Below are positions 55,247-64,000 of a stretch of 64,000 bases of DNA, one piece after another. Source of the DNA: Glandiceps talaboti (Eukaryota; Hemichordata; Enteropneusta; Spengelidae). The notes beneath the pieces are model-generated. The model ran no database searches. It was not told the DNA's origin and worked only from the letters and a program-made list of their open reading frames with translations. The position numbers and the translations under genes are program-made. Within the stretch, counting starts at the first letter, position 1, and each line of letters opens with the position of its first letter. Where the stretch lies: the NCBI RefSeq assembly GCF_964340395.1, contig NW_027554290.1:221001-285000 (forward strand). Reading direction: 5' to 3'.

Positions 55247-56016
55247 CTCACACACCAATGGTCTAAGATGGAGTATCTCACACTCGTTAGGAAAATAATC
55301 CCACACACCAATGGTCTAAGATGGAGTATCTCACACTCGTTAGGAAAATAATTCCACACACCAATGGTCTAATATGGAGTATCTCACACTCGTTAGGAAA
55401 ACAATCCCATACACCAATGGTCTAAGATGGAGTATCTCACACTCGTTAGGAAAATAATCTCACACACCAATGGTCTAAGATGGAGTATCTCGCACTCATT
55501 GGGAAAATAATCCCACACACCAATGGTCTAAGATGGAGTATCTCACACTCGTTGGGAAAATAATCCCATACACCAATGGTCTAAGATTGAGTATCTCACA
55601 CTCGTTGGGAAAATAATCCTACACACAATGGTCTAAGATCGAGTATCTCACACTTGTTAGGAAAATAATCCCACACACCAATGGTCTAAGATGGAGTATC
55701 TCACACTCGTTGGGAAAATAATCCTACACACAATGGTCTAAGATCGAGTATCTCACACTTGTTAGGAAAATAATCCCACACACCAATGGTCTAATTTGGA
55801 GTATCTCACACTCGTTAGGAAAATATTCACACACACCAATGGTCTAAGATGGAGTATCTCACACTCGTTAGGAAAATAATCTCACACACCAATGGTCTAA
55901 GATGGAGTATCTCACACTCGTTAGGAAAATAATCCCGTACACCAATGGTCTAAGATGGAGTATCTCACACTTGTTAGGAAAATAATCCCATACACCAATG
56001 GTCTAAGATGGAGTAT
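55247..56016. repeat. 770-bp linker block between cassettes
   Basis: Lies between the truncation marks at 55247 and 56017. It starts like the 981-bp block (AAAACAATCCC monomer near 55400), then switches near 55587 to the GATTGAG, CGTTGGG, AATTTGG order seen at 49.1 kb and 52.8 kb. The switch is a junction between two different segment types, within a single monomer. Confidence 0.7.
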
Positions 56017-58000
56017 CTCACACACCAATGGTCTAAGATGGAGTATCTCACACTCGTTAGGAAAATAATCCTACACACAATGGTCTAAGATCGAGTATCT
56101 CACACTTGTTAGGAAAATAATCCCACACACCAATGGTCTAAGATGGAGTATCTCACACTCGTTAGGAAAATAATCCTACACACAATCTAAGATCGAGTAT
56201 CTCACACTTGTTAGGAAAATAATCCCACACACCAATGGTCTAAGATGGAGTATCTCACACTCGTTAGGAAAATAATTCCACACACCAATGGTCTAATATG
56301 GAGTATCTCACAATCGTTAGGAAAATAATCCTACACACAATGGTCTAAGATGGAGTATCTCACACTCGTTGAGAAAATAATCTCACACACCAATGGTCTA
56401 AGACGGAGTATCTCACACCCGTTGAGAAAATAATTCCACACACCAATGGTCTAAGATGGAGTATCTCACACTGGTTAGGAAAAAAATTCCACACACCAAT
56501 GGTCTAAGATGGAGTATCTCACACTCGTTAGGAAAATAATTCCACACACCAATGGTCTAATATGGAGTATCTCACACTCGTTAGGAAAATAATCCCCTAC
56601 ACCAATGGTCTAAGATGAAGTATTTCACACTAGTTAGGAAAATAATCTCACACACCAATGGTCTAAGATGGAGTATCTCACACTCGTTAGGAAAATAATC
56701 CCGTACACCAATGGTCTAAGATGGAGTATCTCACACTTGTTAGGAAAATAATCCCATACACCAATGGTCTAAGATGGAGTATCTCACACACCAATGGTCT
56801 AAGATGGAGTATCTCACACTCGTTAGGAAAATAATCCTACACACAATGGTCTAAGATCGAGTATCTCACACTTGTTAGGAAAATAATCCCACACACCAAT
56901 GGTCTCAGATGGAGTATCTCACACTCGTTAGGAAAATAATCCTACACACAATCTAAGATCGAGTATCTCACACTTGTTAGGAAAATAATCCCACACACCA
57001 ATGGCCTAAGATGGAGTATCTCACACTCGTTAGGAAAATAATTCCACACACCAATGGTCTAATATGGAGTATCTCACAATCGTTAGTAAAATAATCCTAC
57101 ACACAATGGTCTAAGATGGAGTATCTCACACTCGTTGAGAAAATAATCTCACACACCAATGGTCTAAGACGGAGTATCTCACACCCGTTGAGAAAATAAT
57201 TCCACACACCAATGGTCTAAGATGGAGTATCTCACACTGGTTAGGAAAAAAATTCCACACACCAATGGTCTAAGATGGAGTATCTCACACTCGTTAGGAA
57301 AATAATTCCACACACCAATGGTCTAATATGGAGTATCTCACACTCGTTAGGAAAATAATCCCCTACACCAATGGTCTAAGATGAAGTATTTCACACTAGT
57401 TAGGAAAATAATCTCACACACCAATGGTCTAAGATGGAGTATCTCACACTCGTTAGGAAAATAATCCCGTACACCAATGGTCTAAGATGGAGTATCTCAC
57501 ACTTGTTAGGAAAATAATCCCATACACCAATGGTCTAAGATGGAGTATCTCACACACCAATGGTCTAAGATGGAGTATCTCACACTCGTTAGGAAAATAA
57601 TCCTACACACAATGGTCTAAGATCGAGTATCTCACACTTGTTAGGAAAATAATCCCACACACCAATGGTCTCAGATGGAGTATCTCACACTCGTTGGGAA
57701 AATATTCCTACACACAATGGTCTAAGATTGAGTATCTCACACTTGTTAGGAAAATAATCCCACACACCAATGGTCTAATATGGAGTATCTCACACTCGTT
57801 AGGAAAATATTCACACACACCAATGGTCTAAGATGGAGTATCTCACACTCGTTAGGAAAATAATCTCACACACCAATGGTCTAAGATGGAGTATCTCACA
57901 CTCGTTAGGAAAATAATCCCGTACACCAATGGTCTAAGATGGAGTATCTCACACTTGTTAGGAAAATAATCCCATACACCAATGGTCTAAGATGGAGTAT
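56017..58000. repeat. 766-766-452 cassette, copy of 38097-40080
   Basis: Units at 56017-56782, 56783-57548 and 57549-58000. The offset to the left-hand cassette is 17920 bp at every landmark I checked (AATTTGG 37873 and 55793; CTGGTTAGG 39317 and 57237; GGTCTCAG 39751 and 57671). A GGCCTAAG change near 57003 is private to this copy. Confidence 0.86.
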
Positions 58001-58319
58001 CTCACACACCAATGGTCTAAGATGGAGTATCTCACACTCGTTAGGAAAATAATCCCACACACCAATGGTCTAAGATGGAGTATCTCACACTCGTTAGGAA
58101 AATAATTCCACACACCAATGGTCTAATATGGAGTATCTCACACTCGTTAGGAAAACAATCCCATACACCAATGGTCTAAGATGGAGTATCTCACACTCGT
58201 TAGGAAAATAATCTCACACACCAATGGTCTAAGATGGAGTATCTCGCACTCATTGGGAAAATAATCCCACACACCAATGGTCTAAGATGGAGTATCTCAC
58301 ACTCGTTGGGAAAATAATC

Positions 58320-60375
58320 CCATACACCAATGGTCTAAGATGGAGTATCTCACACTCGTTAGGAAAATAATCCCATACACCAATGGTCTAAGATGGAGTA
58401 TCTCACACTCGTTAGGAAAATAATCCTACACACAATGGTCTAAGATCGAGTATCTCACACTTGTTAGGAAAATAATCCCACACACCAATGGTCTAAGATG
58501 GAGTATCTCACACTCGTTAGGAAAATAATCCTACACACAATGGTCTAAGATCGAGTATCTCACACTTGTTAGGAAAATAATCCCACACACCAATGGTCTA
58601 AGATGGAGTATCTCACACTCGTTAGGAAAATAATTCCACACACCAATGGTCTAATATGGAGTATCTCACACTCGTTAGGAAAATAATCCTACACACAATG
58701 GTCTAAGATCGAGTATCTCACACTTGTTAGGAAAATAATCCCACACACCAATGGTCTAAGATGGAGTATCTCACACTCGTTAGGAAAATAATTCCACACA
58801 CCAATGGTCTAATATGGAGTATCTCGCACTCATTAGGAAAATAATCGCACACACCAATGGTCTAAGATGGAGTATCTCACACTCGTTGAGAAAAAAATCT
58901 CACACACCAATGGTCTAAGATGGAGTATCTCACACTTGTTAGGAAAATAATCCCATACACCAATGGTCTAAGATGGAGTATCTCACACACCAATGGTCTA
59001 AGATGGAGTATCTCACACTCGTTAGGAAAATAATCCTACACACAATGGTCTAAGATCGAGTATCTCACACTTGTTAGGAAAATAATCCCACACACCAATG
59101 GTCTCAGATGGAGTATCTCACACTCGTTAGGAAAATAATCCTACACACAATCTAAGATCGAGTATCTCACACTTGTTAGGAAAATAATCCCACACACCAA
59201 TGGTCTAAGATGGAGTATCTCACACTCGTTAGGAAAATAATTCCACACACCAATGGTCTAATATGGAGTATCTCACAATCGTTAGGAAAATAATCCTACA
59301 CACAATGGTCTAAGATGGAGTATCTCACACTCGTTGAGAAAATAATCCCATACACCAATGGTCTAAGATGGAGTATCTCACACTCGTTAGGAAAATAATC
59401 CCATACACCAATGGTCTAAGATGGAGTATCTCACACTCGTTAGGAAAATAATCCTACACACAATGGTCTAAGATCGAGTATCTCACACTTGTTAGGAAAA
59501 TAATCCCACACACCAATGGTCTAAGATGGAGTATCTCACACTCGTTAGGAAAATAATCCTACACACAATGGTCTAAGATCGAGTATCTCACACTTGTTAG
59601 GAAAATAATCCCACACACCAATGGTCTAAGATGGAGTATCTCACACTCGTTAGGAAAATAATTCCACACACCAATGGTCTAATATGGAGTATCTCACACT
59701 CGTTAGGAAAATAATCCTACACACAATGGTCTAAGATCGAGTATCTCACACTTGTTAGGAAAATAATCCCACACACCAATGGTCTAAGATGGAGTATCTC
59801 ACACTCGTTAGGAAAATAATTCCACACACCAATGGTCTAATATGGAGTATCTCGCACTCATTAGGAAAATAATCGCACACACCAATGGTCTAAGATGGAG
59901 TATCTCACACTCGTTGAGAAAAAAATCTCACACACCAATGGTCTAAGATGGAGTATCTCACACTTGTTAGGAAAATAATCCCATACACCAATGGTCTAAG
60001 ATGGAGTATCTCACACACCAATGGTCTAAGATGGAGTATCTCACACTCGTTAGGAAAATAATCCTACACACAATGGTCTAAGATCGAGTATCTCACACTT
60101 GTTAGGAAAATAATCCCACACACCAATGGTCTCAGATGGAGTATCTCACACTCGTTAGGAAAATAATCCTACACACAATCTAAGATCGAGTATCTCACAC
60201 TTGTTAGGAAAATAATCCCACACACCAATGGTCTAAGATGGAGTATCTCACACTCGTTAGGAAAATAATTCCACACACCAATGGTCTAATATGGAGTATC
60301 TCACAATCGTTAGGAAAATAATCCTACACACAATGGTCTAAGATGGAGTATCTCACACTCGTTGAGAAAATAATC
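58320..60375. repeat. Tandem duplication, 1028-bp period
   Basis: Truncation marks at 58982 and 60010 and 49-bp monomers at 59146 and 60174 are 1028 bp apart. The join lies near 59347, where CGTTGAGAAAATAATC changes from the expected TCACACACC into CCATACACC, which also begins the block near 58320. This is a direct junction between a downstream and an upstream segment, as expected for unequal exchange. Confidence 0.8.
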
Positions 60376-61227
60376 TCACACACCAATGGTCTAAGACGGA
60401 GTATCTCACACCCGTTGTGAAAATAATTCCACACACCAATGGTCTAAGATGGAGTATCTCACACTGGTTAGGAAAAAAATTCCACACACCAATGGTCTAA
60501 GGTGGAGTATCTCACACTCGTTAGGAAAATAATTCCACACACCAATGGTCTAATATGGAGTATCTCACACTCGTTAGGAAAATAATCCCCTACACCAATG
60601 GTCTAAGATGAAGTATTTCACACTAGTTAGGAAAATAATCTCACACACCAATGGTCTAAGATGGAGTATCTCACACTCGTTAGGAAAATAATCCCGTACA
60701 CCAATGGTCTAAGATGGAGTATCTCACACTTGTTAGGAAAATAATCCCATACACCAATGGTCTAAGATGGAGTATCTCACACACCAATGGTCTAAGATGG
60801 AGTATCTCACACTCGTTAGGAAAATAATCCTACACACAATGGTCTAAGATCGAGTATCTCACACTTGTTAGGAAAATAATCCCACACACCAATGGTCTCA
60901 GATGGAGTATCTCACACTCGTTGGGAAAATATTCCTACACACAATGGTCTAAGATTGAGTATCTCACACTTGTTAGGAAAATAATCCCACACACCAATGG
61001 TCTAATATGGAGTATCTCACACTCGTTAGGAAAATATTCACACACACCAATGGTCTAAGATGGAGTATCTCACACTCGTTAGGAAAATAATCTCACACAC
61101 CAATGGTCTAAGATGGAGTATCTCACACTCGTTAGGAAAATAATCCCGTACACCAATGGTCTAAGATGGAGTATCTCACACTTGTTAGGAAAATAATCCC
61201 ATACACCAATGGTCTAAGATGGAGTAT
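60010..61227. repeat. 766-bp unit then 452-bp unit, right end of domain III series
   Basis: Units at 60010-60775 and 60776-61227, with internal landmarks in place (49-bp monomer at 60174, CTGGTTAGG at 60464). Private changes include CGTTGTGAAAATAATTCC near 60415 and AAGGTGGAG near 60500. No further truncated monomer occurs before the window ends. Confidence 0.82.
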
Positions 61228-63290
61228 CTCACACACCAATGGTCTAAGATGGAGTATCTCACACTCGTTAGGAAAATAATCCCACACACCAATGGTCTAA
61301 GATGGAGTATCTCACACTCGTTAGGAAAATAATTCCACACACCAATGGTCTAATATGGAGTATCTCACACTCGTTAGGAAAACAATCCCATACACCAATG
61401 GTCTAAGATGGAGTATCTCACACTCGTTAGGAAAATAATCTCACACACCAATGGTCTAAGATGGAGTATCTCGCACTCATTAGGAAAATAATCCCACACA
61501 CCAATGGTCTAAGATGGAGTATCTCACACTCGTTGGGAAAATAATCCCATACACCAATGGTCTAAGATGGAGTATCTCACACTCGTTAGGAAAATAATCC
61601 CATACACCAATGGTCTAAGATGGAGTATCTCACACTCGTTAGGAAAATAATCCTACACACAATGGTCTAAGATCGAGTATCTCACACTTGTTAGGAAAAT
61701 AATCCCACACACCAATGGTCTAAGATGGAGTATCTCACACTCGTTAGGAAAATAATCCTACACACAATGGTCTAAGATCGAGTATCTCACACTTGTTAGG
61801 AAAATAATCCCACACACCAATGGTCTAAGATGGAGTATCTCACACTCGTTAGGAAAATAATTCCACACACCAATGGTCTAATATGGAGTATCTCGCACTC
61901 ATTAGGAAAATAATCCCACACACCAATGGTCTAAGATGGAGTATCTCACACTCGTTGAGAAAAAAATCTCACACACCAATGGTCTAAGATTGAGTATCTC
62001 ACACTCGTTGAGAAAATATTTCCACACACCAATGGTCTAAGATGGAGTATCTCACACTCGTTAGGAAAATAATTCCACACACCAATGGTCTAAGATTGAG
62101 TATCTCACACTCGTTAGGAAAATAATTCCACACACCAATGGTCTAATATGGAGTATCTCACACTCGTTAGGAAAATAATCCCATACACCAATGGTCTAAG
62201 ATGAAGTATCTTACACTCGTTAGGAAAATAATTCCACACACCAATGGTCTAAGATGGAGTATCTCACACTCGTTAGGAAAATAATTCCACACACCAATGG
62301 TCTAAGATGGAGTATCTCACACTCGTTAGGAAAATAATCTCACACACCAATGGTCTAAGATGGAGTATCTCACACTCGTTAGGAAAATAATTCCACACAC
62401 CAATGGTCTAAGATGGAGTATCTCACACTCGTTAGGAAAATAATTCCACACACCAATGGTCTAAGATGGAGTATCTCACACTCGTTAGGAAAATAATCCC
62501 ATACACCAATGGTCTAAGATGAAGTATTTCACACTCGTTAGTAAAATAATTCCACACACCAATGGTCTAAGATCGAGTATCTCACACTTGTTAGGAAAAT
62601 AATCCCACACACCAATGGTCTAAGATGGAGTATCTCACACTCGTTGGGAAAATATTCCTACACACAATGGTCTAAGATTGAGTATCTCACACTTGTTAGG
62701 AAAATAATCCCACACACCAATGGTCTAATATGGAGTATCTCACACTCGTTAGGAAAATATTCACACACACCAATGGTCTAAGATGGAGTATCTCACACTC
62801 GTTAGGAAAATAATCTCACACACCAATGGTCTAATATGGAGTATCTCACACTCGTTAGGAAAATAATCCTACACACAATGGTCTAAGATCGAGTATCTCA
62901 CACTTGTTAGGAAAATAATCCCACACACCAATGGTCTAAGATGGAGTATCTCACACTCGTTAGGAAAATAATTCCACACACCAATGGTCTAATATGGAGT
63001 ATCTCGCACTCATTAGGAAAATAATCCCACACACCAATGGTCTAAGATGGAGTATCTCACACTCGTTGAGAAAAAAATCTCACACACCAATGGTCTAAGA
63101 TTGAGTATCTCACACTCGTTGAGAAAATATTTCCACACACCAATGGTCTAAGATGGTGTATCTCACACTCGTTAGGAAAATAATTCCACACACCAATGGT
63201 CTAAGATTGAGTATCTCACACTCGTTAGGAAAATAATTCCACACACCAATGGTCTAATATGGAGTATCTCACACTCGTTAGGAAAATAAT
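61036..63290. repeat. Copy of 42.1-44.3 kb at offset 18948-19001
   Basis: Landmarks match at 18948 bp: ATTCACAC (42088 and 61036; 43811 and 62759), AACAATC (42433 and 61381) and TCTTACACTC (43261 and 62209). The GATGGTGTATC change lies at 44150 and 63151, an offset of 19001, because one 53-bp monomer is missing near 43980 on the left. The match breaks after about 63.28 kb. Confidence 0.8.
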
Positions 63291-64000
63291 CCCATACACC
63301 AATGGTCTAAGATGAAGTATCTTACACTCGTTAGGAAAATAATTCCACACACCAATGGTCTAAGATGGAGCATCTCACACTCGTTAGGAAAATAATTCCA
63401 CACACCAATGGTCTAAGATGGAGTATCTCACACTCGTTAGGAAAATAATCTCACACACCAATGGTCTAAGATGGAGTATCTCACACTCGTTAGGAAAATA
63501 ATTCCACACACCAATGGTCTAAGATGGAGTATCTCACACTCGTTAGGAAAATAATTCCACACACCAATGGTCTAAGATGGAGTATCTCACACTCGTTAGG
63601 AAAATAATCCCATACACCAATGGTCTAAGATGAAGTATTTCACACTCGTTAGGAAAATAATTCCACACACCAATGGTCTAAGATCGAGTATCTCACACTT
63701 GTTAGGAAAATAATCCCACACACCAATGGTCTAAGATGGAGTATCTCACACTCGTTGGGAAAATATTCCTACACACAATGGTCTAAGATTGAGTATCTCA
63801 CACTTGTTAGGAAAATAATCCTACACACCAATGGTCTAATATGGAGTATCTCACACTCGTTAGGAAAATATTCACACACACCAATGGTCTAAGATGGAGT
63901 ATCTCACACTCGTTAGGAAAATAATCTCACACACCAATGGTCTAAGATGGAGTATCTCACACTCGTTAGGAAAATAATCCCGTACACCAATGGTCTAAGA
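63280..64000. repeat. Copy of 46.34-47.06 kb at offset 16938
   Basis: After the switch near 63.28 kb the sequence follows a different source. TCTTACACTC lies at 46382 and 63320, GAGCATCTC at 46431 and 63369, and ATTCACAC at 46932 and 63870, all 16938 bp apart. One monomer near 63820 reads CCTACACACCAATGG where the partner has CCCACACACC. The window ends inside a monomer. Confidence 0.78.

Larger units (their letters stand above)
1..64000. repeat. 53-bp tandem satellite array filling the window
   Basis: Every line of the window is made of one monomer family in one orientation. The distance between successive CCAATGG blocks is 53 bp in most units, for example 64 to 117 and 1628 to 1681. In order, a monomer carries CCAATGG, TCTAAGATGG, AGTATCTCACAC, CGTTAGGAAAATAAT, and a variable end reading TTCCACACA, TCCCACACA, TCCCATACA or TCTCACACA. 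The canonical unit at 1628-1680 is 19 A, 12 C, 9 G and 13 T, so 39.6% GC. At an average near 52.5 bp the window holds about 1,200 monomers. I found no non-satellite base run, inverted monomer or inserted element. Both ends fall inside monomers, so the array is larger than the window. Satellites of this size are typical of eukaryotic heterochromatin; its chromosomal position cannot be told from here. Confidence 0.99.
37570..64000. repeat. Domain III: 766-bp and 452-bp higher-order repeats
   Basis: From here rightward the array is organised around 30-bp truncated monomers spaced 766 or 452 bp apart. Domain-specific variants appear: the 49-bp CACACAATCTAAG monomer (11 copies, 38261-60174), CACTGGTTAGG (10 copies, 38551-60464), CCCCTACACC with ACTAGTTAGG, and AATATTCACACACACC. 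Left-hand markers such as CACTTGGTAGG, CACAAACC and TCCTTTTCAC are absent. The whole domain is further shuffled by multi-kb copying, described in separate entries. It continues past the window edge. Confidence 0.85.

Noticed and set aside
1-64000. CRISPR array
   Set aside because: Repeats are directly adjacent with no unique spacers, unit variation is spread along the monomer, there are no cas genes, and an array of some 1,200 units in one block is not of that kind.
1-64000. Telomeric repeat suggested by GTTAGG
   Set aside because: GTTAGG occurs once per 53 bp and is followed by AAAA; there is no run of TTAGGG or TTTAGGG.
1-64000. CENP-B box suggested by CTCGTTGGGAAA
   Set aside because: It shares only the TCGTTGG part; the required CGGG end is missing, and AATAAT follows instead. 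Centromere identity cannot be claimed from this.
1-64000. Intact LTR retrotransposon
   Set aside because: Although the monomer resembles an LTR end, no primer-binding site, polypurine tract, internal region or gag/pol coding sequence occurs in the window.
1-64000. Promoters, terminators or hairpins within the monomer
   Set aside because: Only short dyads such as TCT-A-AGA and GAG-TAT-CTC are present, with three-base arms; no TATA box or long inverted repeat was found.

Overview
The whole 64 kb is one uninterrupted satellite DNA array. The basic unit is a 53-bp monomer (about 40% GC) repeated head to tail in one orientation, roughly 1,200 times. I see no unique DNA, credible gene, RNA gene, inserted transposon or orientation switch. 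The window starts and ends inside monomers, so the array continues past both edges. Such an array points to a eukaryotic nuclear chromosome, in pericentromeric, subtelomeric or knob-type heterochromatin. The species cannot be read from the sequence. A resemblance between one part of the monomer and the 5' ends of plant LTR retrotransposons makes a plant my best guess, as inference only.

Monomers fall into recurring subtypes that differ by linked changes. There are 53-bp forms, 52-bp forms lacking one C of CCAATGG, a 49-bp form lacking three more bases, a 30-bp truncated form lacking 23 bp, and one 58-bp form. The order of subtypes repeats over long distances, which reveals higher-order repeats (HORs) on several nested scales.

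Domain I (1-25831) is four tandem copies of a unit of about 6 kb (1-6008, 6009-13443, 13444-19924, 19925-25831). Copies differ mostly by insertions or deletions of whole monomers. Domain II (25832 to about 37.57 kb) starts as a fifth copy of that unit, then breaks into shorter tandem duplications with periods of 928, 1667 and 1961 bp. Domain III (about 37.57-64 kb) is built from a 766-bp 15-monomer unit (ten copies) and a 452-bp 9-monomer unit (five copies), often ordered 766-766-452. These sit inside larger copied blocks with offsets of 3726, 11440, 17920 and 18948 bp.

Nothing here works as a pathway. What the window offers is a readable history of satellite evolution: microhomology deletions, CpG decay, whole-monomer unequal exchange and large segmental duplication. 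The minus-strand open frames of 62-79 codons are products of the repeat and are not annotated as genes.
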